Source: Alphaproteobacteria bacterium
GTDB lineage: Bacteria > Pseudomonadota > Alphaproteobacteria > UBA828
Reading direction: 5' to 3'
Length of the DNA stretch: 64,000 nucleotides
Assembly (NCBI GenBank): GCA_022826665.1
Contig: JAJDUK010000034.1
Location: 37,096-101,095 of the forward strand
Below the pieces are notes generated by a model. It had not been told where the DNA came from, ran no database searches, and saw only the letters and a list, made by a program, of their open reading frames with translations. Shown piece by piece: positions 39,679 through 48,217 of this stretch. The position numbers and the translations under genes are program-made. Within the stretch, counting starts at the first letter, position 1. Every line of letters starts with the position of its first letter.

Positions 39679-40890
39679 TCAGGCGTTGAGGAAGCGCTGC
39701 CACTCCTCCTCCATCGACTCCTGGTGGTCGGGGTTGAGGTTCTCCCAGAACGGCTTCTCGTACTTCGTGTCCACCTTCTTCTGGACAGCATCGACCGCCG
39801 CCACCTGATCGGCAGGCCAGCCGACCTCCTCGGCGTACTTGACGCCGAGATCGAGATTGGGGCCGCCGTAGCCGCGCTCGATCGCCTGGAACGCGCGATA
39901 CTCGCCGTCGAGGAAGTAGTTCAGCGTCTTGTAAATGTTGTCGAGATTGTCCCGGTCCGCAGCCTGGGTCGGGATATAGGCGCCGATGCCCCACTTGAAG
40001 TAGCCCTCGACCGTGTAGGCGTAGCGCACCACGTCCGCGCCGGCCTCGGCGTTGACGTTCTTGGTCGCCGGCTCCCAGCAGTTGATGATGTCCACTTCCC
40101 TGTTGCCGAGAAGCTGCACCTGCTCCTCGAAGCCCGTGTGGAAGGTGCGGAACTGCCCGGCCTGCTTGCGCTCGATCGCCCAGTCGCCGACCGCCTTGGC
40201 CTCCTCCGGCGTGAGGTTCGCGTTGTCCACGATCTCCGCCTTGCCGTAGACCTGCATGTAGAAGGCGACCTCCGGCATGGTGAGCAGCCAGTTGCGGTCG
40301 ATCGAGGCGCGGTTCAGGGTATCCTCGTTCTCGAACAGCTTCTGCCAGGAGACCTCTTCCAGGCCGTTGGGATTGACCCCGATCGCCTCCGGCCAGTAGC
40401 CGAAGCTGTCGGCGTTGTTGACCATGGGCACGCCGTACTGGGTGCCGTCAGGCGTCTGCGTGATGTAGCCGCGCTTGTAGTTGTCCGAGGTCCGCTCCCA
40501 CAGCACGAGCTCGGGGTGCTGCTCGTCGATGATCAGATAGAACCCCTCCGGCCCGAGCTTGTACTGGGTGCCGCCGTCGGTGAAGAAGAGATCGTGGGTG
40601 TCGCCGACCTCGTTGACCGTGACGTCCCGCATGAAGTTGCCCATGTTCGCGTCTGTCGGCGTGAACTCCATGGTCAGCCCGGTGCTCTTGTTGAAGAGCG
40701 ACCAGTCCTTGAGCTGCACGGTCGTCGTGCCGTAGCCGCGTATGGTGTCGCTGGCTGCGTGTGCCACTTGCGTCATGCCGACCGAAAGGCCGCCTGCGAC
40801 CGCCACGGAGACTCCCGCCGCAGCACCGGTCTTGAGCATGTCGCGGCGCGTCAGCGCGCCGATTCTCGGATCGTCCTCACGTTGGGTCAC
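39679..40890 (-). CDS. ABC transporter extracellular solute-binding protein (polyamine-type), Tat-exported
   Basis: A 403-residue periplasmic binding protein of the PotD/spermidine class. The N terminus LTRRDMLKTGAAAGVSVAVAGG is a twin-arginine signal, so it is exported folded through Tat. The mature domain shows the family features FYLIIDEQHPEL, GVPMVNNADSFGYWPEA and REVDIINCWEPATKNV. Substrates of such systems include polyamines, opines and other amino compounds; the ligand cannot be read. I chose the GTG at 40890, preceded by GGGAGG. First gene of a three-gene transporter unit. Confidence 0.9.
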   Translation of the reverse strand: MTQREDDPRIGALTRRDMLKTGAAAGVSVAVAGGLSVGMTQVAHAASDTIRGYGTTTVQLKDWSLFNKSTGLTMEFTPTDANMGNFMRDVTVNEVGDTHDLFFTDGGTQYKLGPEGFYLIIDEQHPELVLWERTSDNYKRGYITQTPDGTQYGVPMVNNADSFGYWPEAIGVNPNGLEEVSWQKLFENEDTLNRASIDRNWLLTMPEVAFYMQVYGKAEIVDNANLTPEEAKAVGDWAIERKQAGQFRTFHTGFEEQVQLLGNREVDIINCWEPATKNVNAEAGADVVRYAYTVEGYFKWGIGAYIPTQAADRDNLDNIYKTLNYFLDGEYRAFQAIERGYGGPNLDLGVKYAEEVGWPADQVAAVDAVQKKVDTKYEKPFWENLNPDHQESMEEEWQRFLNA

Positions 40891-41166
40891 TGTGTACTGC
40901 CTCCCTCGTCGCGCGGCCCGCATTCGTCCCGCCGGATCGGGCCGCCTCGCCGGTCATCGAGTGCCGGGTTCTGCCTCGCGCACGCCAACCGCCGCGAGGG
41001 ATACCGACGGGCGCGTCACGGCCATGGTAGGCAGGCTCGCGCGCGGAACGCAACACACTCATTCGAGCGGCACAGCCGGGGTGGAGAACGCCTTCGGTCG
41101 GGACGGGCTCGGTCGCCTTGCGCGGCTCCGGGTTTCGCGATAGGGCAGCCGGCAGGAGGTTCCCCG

Positions 41167-42351
41167 ATGACCACGAGAATCGCCCGTATCGAGCTGGTGC
41201 AGGTATCGCTGCCGACGCGCCGCGAGCACAAGTGGACCGGGCTCACCGAGCCCATCGGCGGCTACATCCTGGTCCGCATGGAGGGCGCGAATGGCCTGGT
41301 CGGCTGGGGCGAGGCGCCGGCGCTGAAGGACTGGGGCGGCGACTACGGCCGCTATTTCGGCGAATCGCCGGGCACGACGCGCCTCGTGGTCGAAGCCTAT
41401 CTGGCGCCTGCGGTGGTCGGCCTCGACCCGGCGCAGCCGGCGCTGCTTCACCGCGCGATGGATGCCGCGATCAAGGGCTACCCTTACGCCAAGGGCGCGG
41501 TCGAGATGGCGGCCTACGACCTCGCCGGCCGCACGCTGGGCCTGCCCGTGCATCGCCTCCTCGGCGGCATGCTGCGCGCCGCGGTGCCGATCACCCATTC
41601 CATCGGGCTGCTGCCCATCGACGAGGCGGTCGACGAATGCAGGATCGTCGTCGCCGAAGGCATCAGGACGATCAAGATCAAGGTCGGCGTCGATCCCGAG
41701 CGCGATGTCGAGATCGTTCGCCGCATCCGCGAGGCGGTGGGCCCGGCAACGGCGCTCTGCGTGGACGCCAACTGCGGCTACCGCACGCCTTACGAGGCGA
41801 TAAAGATCATCCGCCGGATGGAGGCGGCCGACCTGATCTACGCGGAGCAGCCAGTCGAGGGGATCGACGGGCTCGCCGAGGTCAGGCGCGGCATCGGCGT
41901 GCCGCTCATGGCCGACGAGAGCGCGTGGAACGCCCGTGACGTGATCGAGATCGCCGAGCGCCGCGCGGCAGACATCGTCTCGATCTACACCACGAAGCCG
42001 GGCGGGCTGTTTCGCGCGATGCAGGTCGCGGCGGTGGCGCGCGCGGCGGGGCTGATCTCCAACGTCAACGGTTCGGTCGAGACCGGCGTCGGCAACCTCG
42101 CCAACCTCCAGCTCGCTGCCGCTGCCGAGCCGGTGGTGCTGAGCTGCGTGGTGCCGGTCTCGATGCCGGCCGAGCATCGCGCCGGGCGGATCGGCGGGGT
42201 CTATTACACCGACGACCTGATCGCCGCCCCGCTGGCTCATGTCGAGGGCGCCGTTCCGGTCCCGACAGGCCCCGGCATGGGGGTCGACATCGACGAGGCC
42301 AAGGTCGAGCGCTACCGCGTAGACCCTGGTGAGAAATGCGGGCTAGATTAG
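41167..42351 (+). CDS. Enolase-superfamily enzyme (muconate cycloisomerase-like)
   Basis: A 394-residue enolase-superfamily member with the capping domain and TIM barrel. Catalytic positions visible: Lys170-x-Lys172 (TIKIKVG), metal ligands Asp200 (VDANCGY), Glu227 (AEQPV) and Asp250 (ADES), and Lys277 (TTKPGG). A lysine on both barrel faces places it in the muconate-lactonizing/dipeptide epimerase/OSBS subgroup. The last codons (DPGEKCGLD) are read from a copy of the repeat at 42322-42345, so the native C terminus has been altered. It is divergent from the ABC system, suggesting a shared substrate route. Confidence 0.9.
   Translation: MTTRIARIELVQVSLPTRREHKWTGLTEPIGGYILVRMEGANGLVGWGEAPALKDWGGDYGRYFGESPGTTRLVVEAYLAPAVVGLDPAQPALLHRAMDAAIKGYPYAKGAVEMAAYDLAGRTLGLPVHRLLGGMLRAAVPITHSIGLLPIDEAVDECRIVVAEGIRTIKIKVGVDPERDVEIVRRIREAVGPATALCVDANCGYRTPYEAIKIIRRMEAADLIYAEQPVEGIDGLAEVRRGIGVPLMADESAWNARDVIEIAERRAADIVSIYTTKPGGLFRAMQVAAVARAAGLISNVNGSVETGVGNLANLQLAAAAEPVVLSCVVPVSMPAEHRAGRIGGVYYTDDLIAAPLAHVEGAVPVPTGPGMGVDIDEAKVERYRVDPGEKCGLD
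42322..42345 (-). repeat. Solo copy of the lpxA-lpxI inverted-repeat end
   Basis: Bases 42322-42345 read GACCCTGGTGAGAAATGCGG then GCTA, identical at 23 of 24 positions to the right arm at 9280-9303. It lies inside the final codons of the enolase-superfamily gene and runs almost to its stop. No second arm is seen within the following genes, so this is a single end. Confidence 0.75.
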
Positions 42352-42373
42352 TCACTCGCCATCAGGGGTTCCC

Positions 42374-42841
42374 ATGTACAACTGGTATTTCGAAGACCTG
42401 ACGCCCGGTGCGCGTTTCGAGAGCCTGGGCAAGACCTTGAGCGAAGCCGAGATTCTGGACTTCGCCTTCCAGTACGATCCGCAGCCCTTTCACATCGACA
42501 TCGAGTACGCCGAGGCCGGTCCCTACGGCGGGCTCATCGCGAGCGGCATCCAGACCATCGCCGTGGCGCTCCGCATGATGGTCCAGACGCGGGTGTTCGC
42601 GCCCGAGATCGTCATGGGCTCGCCGGGAGTCGAGGAGCTGCGCTGGCTGCAGCCGGTGCGCCCCGGCGACACCATCCGCTCCACCGGGGAGATCCTCGAG
42701 ACGCGGGTGTCGCGCTCCAAGCCCGAGCGCGGACTCGTGCGCTATCGACTGGACGTGCTCAACCAGCGCGACGACGTGGTGATGACCATGACCAGCACCA
42801 CGATCGTGCGGCGCGAGCCGGCGGCGGGCGGCGCCGCGTAG
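42374..42841 (+). CDS. MaoC-like hotdog dehydratase
   Basis: A 155-residue single-hotdog MaoC-family protein, an (R)-specific enoyl-CoA hydratase fold. YDPQPFHIDIEYAEAGPYGGLIASGIQT contains the hydratase signature with the catalytic Asp and His (D-P-Q-P-x-H). Length is typical. It probably hydrates an unsaturated acyl-CoA. It starts 22 bases after the enolase-family stop, and a DsbB gene starts three bases after its own stop. Confidence 0.9.
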   Translation: MYNWYFEDLTPGARFESLGKTLSEAEILDFAFQYDPQPFHIDIEYAEAGPYGGLIASGIQTIAVALRMMVQTRVFAPEIVMGSPGVEELRWLQPVRPGDTIRSTGEILETRVSRSKPERGLVRYRLDVLNQRDDVVMTMTSTTIVRREPAAGGAA

Positions 42842-42844
42842 ACC

Positions 42845-43345
42845 TTGGTCGCGACGCTGCAGCGGTGGGCGGGCGCGCGCGCGATCCCACTCCTCGTCGC
42901 GGCGGCCAGCGCAGGCCTGCTGCTCGGCGCCTATCTCTCTCAGCACGTGGGCGGGCTTCATCCCTGTCCGCTCTGCCTGATCCAGCGCTATCCCCACTTC
43001 GCCGTCTTTGGGCTGGGCCTCGTTGCCGCCATCGTCGCGGGCGGCCGGGCGCGGATGGCGCTGCTCGCGCTCTGCGGCCTCGCGCTCCTGGTGACGACCG
43101 GCTACGGCGTCTACCATGTCGGGGTCGAGCAAGGCTGGTTCGCGAGCGCGTGCGCCGCGCCGATGAGCGGCGGCACCATCGAGGACATCAGGGCCCAGGT
43201 CATGAACGCGCCGCTCACCCGCTGCGACGAGGTGCCCTGGTCGCTGATCGGCGTCTCGCTCGCAGGCTGGAACGCCATCGCCTCGGTCATCATGGCGGCG
43301 GTGGCGACCTTCGGCGCGAGCCGGCTGTGGAGGGCGGGCTCATGA
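42845..43345 (+). CDS. dsbB: Disulfide bond formation protein B
   Basis: A 166-residue inner-membrane quinone reductase with four helices that reoxidises DsbA and passes electrons to ubiquinone. The first redox pair is the CPLC of HPCPLCLIQRYPH. The second pair is Cys in ASACAAPM and Cys in LTRCDEVPW on the second periplasmic loop. Translation appears to start at TTG 42845. Its stop overlaps the coq7 start (ATGA), and Coq7 makes the quinone that DsbB uses. Confidence 0.92.
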   Translation: MVATLQRWAGARAIPLLVAAASAGLLLGAYLSQHVGGLHPCPLCLIQRYPHFAVFGLGLVAAIVAGGRARMALLALCGLALLVTTGYGVYHVGVEQGWFASACAAPMSGGTIEDIRAQVMNAPLTRCDEVPWSLIGVSLAGWNAIASVIMAAVATFGASRLWRAGS

Positions 43346-43926
43346 ACGAAGACGCGACGCGCGAAGACGCCCGGCCCGCCGTCACGGGCGAGGACCGGCT
43401 GCCCGGCGACCCCACCCGTGAGGAGATGATCGCCCGCATGATCCGGGTCGATCACGCCGGCGAGTACGGCGCCAAGCGGATCTACGACGGCCAGCTCGCG
43501 GTGCTCGGCCGCAGCGCCGCCGCGCCTGCGATCCGCGCGATGGCCGAGGCCGAGCAGGCGCATCTGGACGCCTTCGACAATCTGCTGGTCGAGCGCCGGG
43601 TGCGACCCACCGCTCTCTCCCCGGTCTGGCATGTCGCGGGCTATGCGCTGGGCGCGGCGAGCGCGCTGCTGGGCGAGCGGGCGGCGATGGCGTGCACCGT
43701 CGCGGTCGAGGAGGTGATCGAGCAGCACTACGCGGGCCAGGCCCGGCGTCTCGGCGAGGACGAGGCCGGGTTGCGTCAAACGCTCGAGGAATTCGGCGCC
43801 GACGAGGCCCGGCACCGCGAGACCGGTCTCGCCCACGGGGCCGAGCGGGCGCCCGGCTACGAGGCGCTCTCCGCTGCGCTCAAACGCGGCACCCGGCTCG
43901 CAATCTGGCTTTCGGAACGGATTTAG
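43342..43926 (+). CDS. coq7: 3-demethoxyubiquinol 3-hydroxylase (Coq7)
   Basis: A 194-residue diiron hydroxylase of late ubiquinone synthesis. The four-helix bundle ligands are visible: Glu in DHAGEYGAKRIYDGQL, E-x2-H in AEAEQAHLDAF, Glu in AVEEVIEQHY and E-x2-H in GADEARHRE. The N-terminal 25 residues are a variable tail. Length is typical of bacterial Coq7. Translationally coupled to dsbB by an ATGA overlap. Confidence 0.95.
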   Translation: MNEDATREDARPAVTGEDRLPGDPTREEMIARMIRVDHAGEYGAKRIYDGQLAVLGRSAAAPAIRAMAEAEQAHLDAFDNLLVERRVRPTALSPVWHVAGYALGAASALLGERAAMACTVAVEEVIEQHYAGQARRLGEDEAGLRQTLEEFGADEARHRETGLAHGAERAPGYEALSAALKRGTRLAIWLSERI

Positions 43927-44087
43927 CGCGGCCTTTCCGCCGGGATCGCGGACCGCTCTCGGCGCGCGATGCGAGTGGCGCACGCCGAGCCTCTCCTTCC
44001 TGCCGGGCATCGCGGCGGAGGAGGGGAACAGCAGCCAGATATTCTGCCGATCGCCGGTGCCTGCTGCGGTCTCCGTGAGCCGACGAG

Positions 44088-45119
44088 TCAGACCGCGCGT
44101 GCGGCCTCCACGAGGCGGGCGAGCTTGGCGCGCGCGAGTTCGGAGCCCAGCATGATCAGCCCGCAATCGGGCGCGGCCACCAGCCGGTCGGCATCGATAC
44201 GGTCGAGCGCCGCGCGAAGGCGGGCTGCGATCTCGTCCACTGTCTCCACCCGGCTGGAGGCGATCTCGACCACGCCCAGGATGACCGTGGTGCGGGAGAA
44301 CGTATCGAGCAAGGAGAGATCATTGTGCCGGTGCGCGTCCTCGATGGAGACCGCATCGACGATGCTGGTCTCCAGCGCACTGGCGAGCCGCCGGTAGACC
44401 TTCGGGTCGGCCTTCACGTAGTCGGTCTCGTCCAGCTTGTCGGGATAGCCGCAGCACATGTGCATGGTGCGGGTCACGTCGCTGGGCACGCCGTGGAAGC
44501 ACCGTTCGAGGGTTTCGATCCCGAAGTCGAGCGCCTGGTCCGGCAGACGCGCGAAGAGCGGCTCGTCGACCTGAATGTGGCGGCATCCGGCGTCGGCCAG
44601 GCGCCTGATCTCCACGTTGAGGGCATCGGCCAGCGCGGCGCACCAGGACCGGCGGTCGGGGTCGACCACGTTGGCGGTCGAGTCCGCGATGGTGAGCGGT
44701 CCGGGAACGGTGATCTTGACGGGCTTCTCCGTCGCCGCCTGCGCAATCTGCCAGTCGCGCACCAGGAAGGGCTCGCGCGCAGCGGCCTTGCCCGTGAAGG
44801 TGGGAACCTCGGCCGTCCAGGCGCCGCCCCGCATGGTGCACTCGGTCAGCGTATCGGGCTCGAAGCCGTCGAGATGGCTGCAGTGGTAATGGATGTAGTT
44901 CCCGCGCCGCATCTCGCCGTCGGTCGGGATGTCGATCCCGATCGCAACTTGCTCGGCGACGACTTCCCGCGTGGCGCGGTCGAATGCGGCCTGCCGCTCC
45001 TCCGGCGAAAGAGCCTCATCCTCGACCTCGCCGGTCTCGACGTCCTCGTGCATCCAGGCCAGGCGCGGCACGTAGGGCGGCTTGGGGTAGGAGCCGATGC
45101 AGGTGGTCAGGAGCCGCAC
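44088..45119 (-). CDS. MetE C-terminal-like (cobalamin-independent methionine synthase family) protein
   Basis: A 343-residue TIM-barrel protein of the methionine synthase II/UROD superfamily, corresponding only to the catalytic half of MetE. The zinc-site set is present: His and Cys in TMHMCCGYPDK, Glu in VSIEDAHRH and Cys in AAPDCGLIML. VQVDEP-type segment HIQVDEPLFA is also conserved. Such short proteins include alkyl-thiol transferases and core methionine synthases; the acceptor is unknown. It is the last gene of a minus-strand operon with acyl-CoA enzymes. Confidence 0.88.
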   Translation of the reverse strand: MRLLTTCIGSYPKPPYVPRLAWMHEDVETGEVEDEALSPEERQAAFDRATREVVAEQVAIGIDIPTDGEMRRGNYIHYHCSHLDGFEPDTLTECTMRGGAWTAEVPTFTGKAAAREPFLVRDWQIAQAATEKPVKITVPGPLTIADSTANVVDPDRRSWCAALADALNVEIRRLADAGCRHIQVDEPLFARLPDQALDFGIETLERCFHGVPSDVTRTMHMCCGYPDKLDETDYVKADPKVYRRLASALETSIVDAVSIEDAHRHNDLSLLDTFSRTTVILGVVEIASSRVETVDEIAARLRAALDRIDADRLVAAPDCGLIMLGSELARAKLARLVEAARAV

Positions 45120-45149
45120 GCAAACAGTGATCGTGGCGAAGAGTGCGGG

Positions 45150-45938
45150 TCAGCGGCCCGTGAACTTCGGCGGCCGCTTCTCCATGAATGCGGTGCGGCC
45201 CTCGGTGTAATCGGCGCTGGTGAAGCAGGCCGTCACCAGCTCGTCGCAGAGCGCCGGGTCCACGCCCTCGGCGCCGCTCCGCGCAAGCTCCGCGATCATG
45301 CGCTTGCTCGCGCGCATGGAGAGCGGCGCGTTGGCGGCGATGCCCGCGCAGTAGCCCTCGACGGTCTCGTCCAGCGAGTCGTCGGGAACGGTCTGGTTGA
45401 CGAGGCCGATGCGCTCTGCCTCGGCGGCGTTGAAGCGTCGCGCCGTGATGAGAATCTCCTTGGCGAAGGCGGGGCCCACGAGATCGGTCAGCAGCTTGAG
45501 CGAGCCGATGCGGTAGCCGACCCCGAGCCGCGCCGCCGGGATCGCAAATGTGGCGCCGGCGCCGGCGATGCGCAGGTCGCAGGCGATGGCGAGGCCAAGC
45601 CCGCCCCCCATGCAATAGCCCCGGATCTTGGCGATGGTCGGCCGGTCCGCGTTGCGCAGCCGCTGGGTCGCACCCTCCGCGAGCTCGTCGTAGGCCGCGA
45701 CCGCGTCGGTGCTTGCGCGCTCGGTCGCGAACTCCGAGATGTCCGCGCCCGAGACGAAGGCCTTCTCGCCGGCGCCCTTGAGCACGATCACGCGGATCGC
45801 GGGGTCCGCCTCCAGCCGGTCGAGCGCCTCGGGCAGCGCGCGCCACATGGCGACCGAGAGCGCGTTGTGCTTCTTCGGGTTGTTGAAGGTGATCCAGCCG
45901 ACGGCGCCGGCGGTCTCGACAAGCAGTTGATCGGTCAT
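45150..45938 (-). CDS. Crotonase/enoyl-CoA hydratase family protein lacking both hydratase glutamates
   Basis: A 262-residue crotonase-fold protein. The oxyanion-hole segments are present (KAFVSGADISEFA and GYCMGGGLGLAIACDLRIAG). However, the two Glu residues used by true enoyl-CoA hydratases are missing: GGG-x-E is GGGLGLA, and the second site reads PAARLGVGYRIG. It is therefore more likely an isomerase, hydrolase, decarboxylase or ring-forming crotonase than a hydratase. Co-transcribed with a CaiB-type CoA-transferase 12 bases upstream. Confidence 0.85.
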   Translation of the reverse strand: MTDQLLVETAGAVGWITFNNPKKHNALSVAMWRALPEALDRLEADPAIRVIVLKGAGEKAFVSGADISEFATERASTDAVAAYDELAEGATQRLRNADRPTIAKIRGYCMGGGLGLAIACDLRIAGAGATFAIPAARLGVGYRIGSLKLLTDLVGPAFAKEILITARRFNAAEAERIGLVNQTVPDDSLDETVEGYCAGIAANAPLSMRASKRMIAELARSGAEGVDPALCDELVTACFTSADYTEGRTAFMEKRPPKFTGR

Positions 45939-45950
45939 GTCATTCCCACG

Positions 45951-47144
45951 TTAGACAACGCCACGGCTCCGCAGGCCTTCGATCTCGGCTGTGTCGTAGC
46001 CGAGCGCCCCCAGAATCTCGTCGGTGTGGGCGCCGAGCTCCGGCGTCGCACCGTGCACGTTGAACGGCGTGCGGCTGAGCCGGGTCGCCTGGGAGACGAT
46101 GCGCGTCTCCCCGAGCGCCGGGTGCTCCACCGGATGCGCCATGCCGAGGTGCCGCACCTGCGGATCGTCGAACATCTCGTCGATGGCGTAGATCGGCCCG
46201 CACGGCACGCCGGCCCGGTTGAACGCCTCCACCCACGCGGTGTTCGGCTTCGTGCGCGTGCGCTCGTTGATGAGCGCGTTCAGCTCCACGCGGTTCTCGG
46301 AGCGGCCGTCGCCGGTCGCGAAGCGCGGGTCGGTGATCAGTTCCGGCATGTCCAGCGCCTCGCACAGGCGCTCGTAGATGGCGCCGCCGGAGGTCGCGAT
46401 GTTGATGTGGCCGTCGGCGGTCTCGAACACGCCGGTCGGGATGCTCGTCGGGTGGTCGTTGCCCGCCTGGCCGGGGGGCACGCCCTCGAACAGGTAGCGC
46501 GCGGCCTGGAAGTCGAGCTGCGCGATCATCGCCTGCAACAGGGAGGACTGCACCCACTGCCCCCGGCCCGATTGCTCGCGCTCCAGCAGCGCGACGAGGA
46601 TGCCGATGGCGGTATAGAGCCCGGCGCTCAGGTCCGCGACCGGGATGCCGACGCGCATCGGCCCCCGGCCGGGCTCGCCGGTGATCGACATGAGCCCGCC
46701 CATGCCCTGCGCGATCTGGTCGAAGCCCGGCCGCTTGGCATAGGGGCCGTCCTGCCCGAAACCCGAGAGGCTGGCGTAGACCAGGCGGGGGTTGAGCGCG
46801 CTCAGCGTTTCGTAGTCGATGCCGAGCCGGTGCTTCACGTCGGGCCGGTAGTTCTCCACCACCACGTCGGCGCTCTCCGCCAGCCGCTTGAAGATGGCGA
46901 CGGCCTCAGGCTCCTTGAGGTTGAGCGTGAGGCTTCGCTTGTTGCGGTGCAGGTTCTGGAAGTCCGGGCCATGCCGGGCCTTGATGGGATCGCTCGCCGT
47001 CCCCGGCGTGTCCGGCGCCTCAATCTTGATCACGTCGGCGCCCCAGTCCGCAAGCTGGCGCGCCGCGGTCGGCCCCGCCCGGTAGCGGGTGAGGTCGAGC
47101 ACGGTAAAGCGCGCGAGCGCGCCGTCTGCGGGAGGATGCGTCAT
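45951..47144 (-). CDS. CaiB/BaiF (type III) CoA-transferase
   Basis: A 397-residue family III CoA-transferase, moving CoA between carboxylic acids through an aspartyl-CoA intermediate. [29 protein letters not shown] is the usual N terminus. LRPDVKHRLGIDYETL-type and LVYASLSGFGQDGPYAKRPGFDQIAQGMGG are conserved, the last holding the catalytic Asp. Homodimers form interlocked rings. It likely activates the acid processed by the neighbouring crotonase and PEP-mutase-family enzymes. Confidence 0.92.
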   Translation of the reverse strand: MTHPPADGALARFTVLDLTRYRAGPTAARQLADWGADVIKIEAPDTPGTASDPIKARHGPDFQNLHRNKRSLTLNLKEPEAVAIFKRLAESADVVVENYRPDVKHRLGIDYETLSALNPRLVYASLSGFGQDGPYAKRPGFDQIAQGMGGLMSITGEPGRGPMRVGIPVADLSAGLYTAIGILVALLEREQSGRGQWVQSSLLQAMIAQLDFQAARYLFEGVPPGQAGNDHPTSIPTGVFETADGHINIATSGGAIYERLCEALDMPELITDPRFATGDGRSENRVELNALINERTRTKPNTAWVEAFNRAGVPCGPIYAIDEMFDDPQVRHLGMAHPVEHPALGETRIVSQATRLSRTPFNVHGATPELGAHTDEILGALGYDTAEIEGLRSRGVV

Positions 47145-47177
47145 CGGAGGCCGTTCAACCGCTATTGTAGAACGCGC

Positions 47178-48077
47178 TCACTCTTCGGAGAAATCGCGAA
47201 CCGCGCTGTCGAAGCGCCCGTAATCCGCGTAGTCCACGATGTCATAGAGGTGCGCCCTGGTCATCATGCGCGGCACGAGGCCCGGCTGGTCGTCGCGCTC
47301 GTCGAGGTCCCGGAGCCCGTCCTCCACGGCCTTCATGGCGAGCCGGAAGGTCGTGACCGGGTAGATCACCAGGTTGTAGCCGAGGTCCGCCAGCGCCTTG
47401 CGCGAGAGCAGGGGCGACTTGCCGAACTCGGTCATGTTGGCCATCAGCGGCGCGTCGATGGCCGCGCGGAAGGCCTCGAACTCGCGCTCGTCCTGCAGCG
47501 CCTCGGGGAAGATCATGGCGGCGCCCGCATCGACGTAGGCCCTGGCCCGGTCGATGGCCTTGTCCAGCCCCTCGGGCCCGCGCGCGTCGGTGCGGGCGAT
47601 GAGCAGAAAGTCCGGGTCGCGCTGAGCCTCGGCCGCGGCGCGCATGCGGCGCACCATCTCCGCCGTCGGCACCAGGGTCTTGCGGTCGAGATGGCCGCAG
47701 CGCTTGGGGCTCTCCTGGTCTTCCAGGTGGCAGCCCGCAAGCCCGGCCTCCTCGAGCAGCGCCACGGTACGCGCGGCGTTGAGCGGCGCGCCGAAACCGG
47801 TGTCGACGTCCACGATCACCGGCAGCGTGCAGGCCCGCACGATCGCCTGCGCCCGGGCGACCACCTCGCTCTGCGTCACCAGCCCGATGTCGGGCAGGCC
47901 GAGATCGGCGGCGAGCGCCGCACCCGAAACGTAGACCCCGTCGAAGCCCTGGCGCTCGATCAGCTTCGCCACGATCGGCGCGAACGCGCCGGGGAAGCGC
48001 AGCAATGCGCCGCTCGCGAGCGCCGTGCGCAGCGCCCGTCGGCGCTCGGACGCAGGTACCGCCCCGGCCCCGATCAC
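47178..48077 (-). CDS. Isocitrate lyase/PEP mutase family protein (methylisocitrate lyase-like)
   Basis: A 299-residue member of the ICL/PEPM superfamily, TIM-barrel C-C or P-C lyases. KRCGHLDRK carries the catalytic Cys motif of lyases, and FPGAFAPIVAKLIERQGFDGVYVSG, IVDVDTGFG and GCHLEDQ are the metal and phosphate regions. The match is best to 2-methylisocitrate lyase (PrpB) or carboxyvinyl-carboxyphosphonate/oxaloacetate-type lyases. No prpC or prpD is nearby, so a propionate cycle role is uncertain. Start is a GTG at 48077. First gene of the four-gene minus-strand operon ending in the MetE-like gene. Confidence 0.88.
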   Translation of the reverse strand: MIGAGAVPASERRRALRTALASGALLRFPGAFAPIVAKLIERQGFDGVYVSGAALAADLGLPDIGLVTQSEVVARAQAIVRACTLPVIVDVDTGFGAPLNAARTVALLEEAGLAGCHLEDQESPKRCGHLDRKTLVPTAEMVRRMRAAAEAQRDPDFLLIARTDARGPEGLDKAIDRARAYVDAGAAMIFPEALQDEREFEAFRAAIDAPLMANMTEFGKSPLLSRKALADLGYNLVIYPVTTFRLAMKAVEDGLRDLDERDDQPGLVPRMMTRAHLYDIVDYADYGRFDSAVRDFSEE

Positions 48078-48096
48078 GCGGCGTCTCCCACCGTCC

Positions 48097-48113
48097 AGCG
48101 CGCATGGCGCGCT
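48097..48113. promoter_or_regulatory. Inverted repeat in a divergent promoter region (possible operator)
   Basis: A perfect 7-bp inverted repeat, AGCGCGC-atg-GCGCGCT, lies in the 140-base gap between the divergent PEP-mutase-family and flavin monooxygenase genes. The position suits an operator serving both directions. GC-only palindromes arise easily by chance in this genome, so support is weak. Confidence 0.25.
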
Positions 48114-48217
48114 AGTGTGCGGCGCCGCATCCGATGGTATATGGTGCGCCGGGCCGCCCGGCGACGGGCGGGCAAGGGATTTGCGCGCGCAGTGCTGCGG
48201 GACACGGGAGGAGATCG

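Noticed and set aside
39436..41166. N-terminal extension of the enolase-superfamily gene back to 39436
   Set aside because: The extra roughly 577 residues are antisense to the ABC binding protein; the conserved N terminus begins at the ATG at 41167 with AGGAGG upstream.
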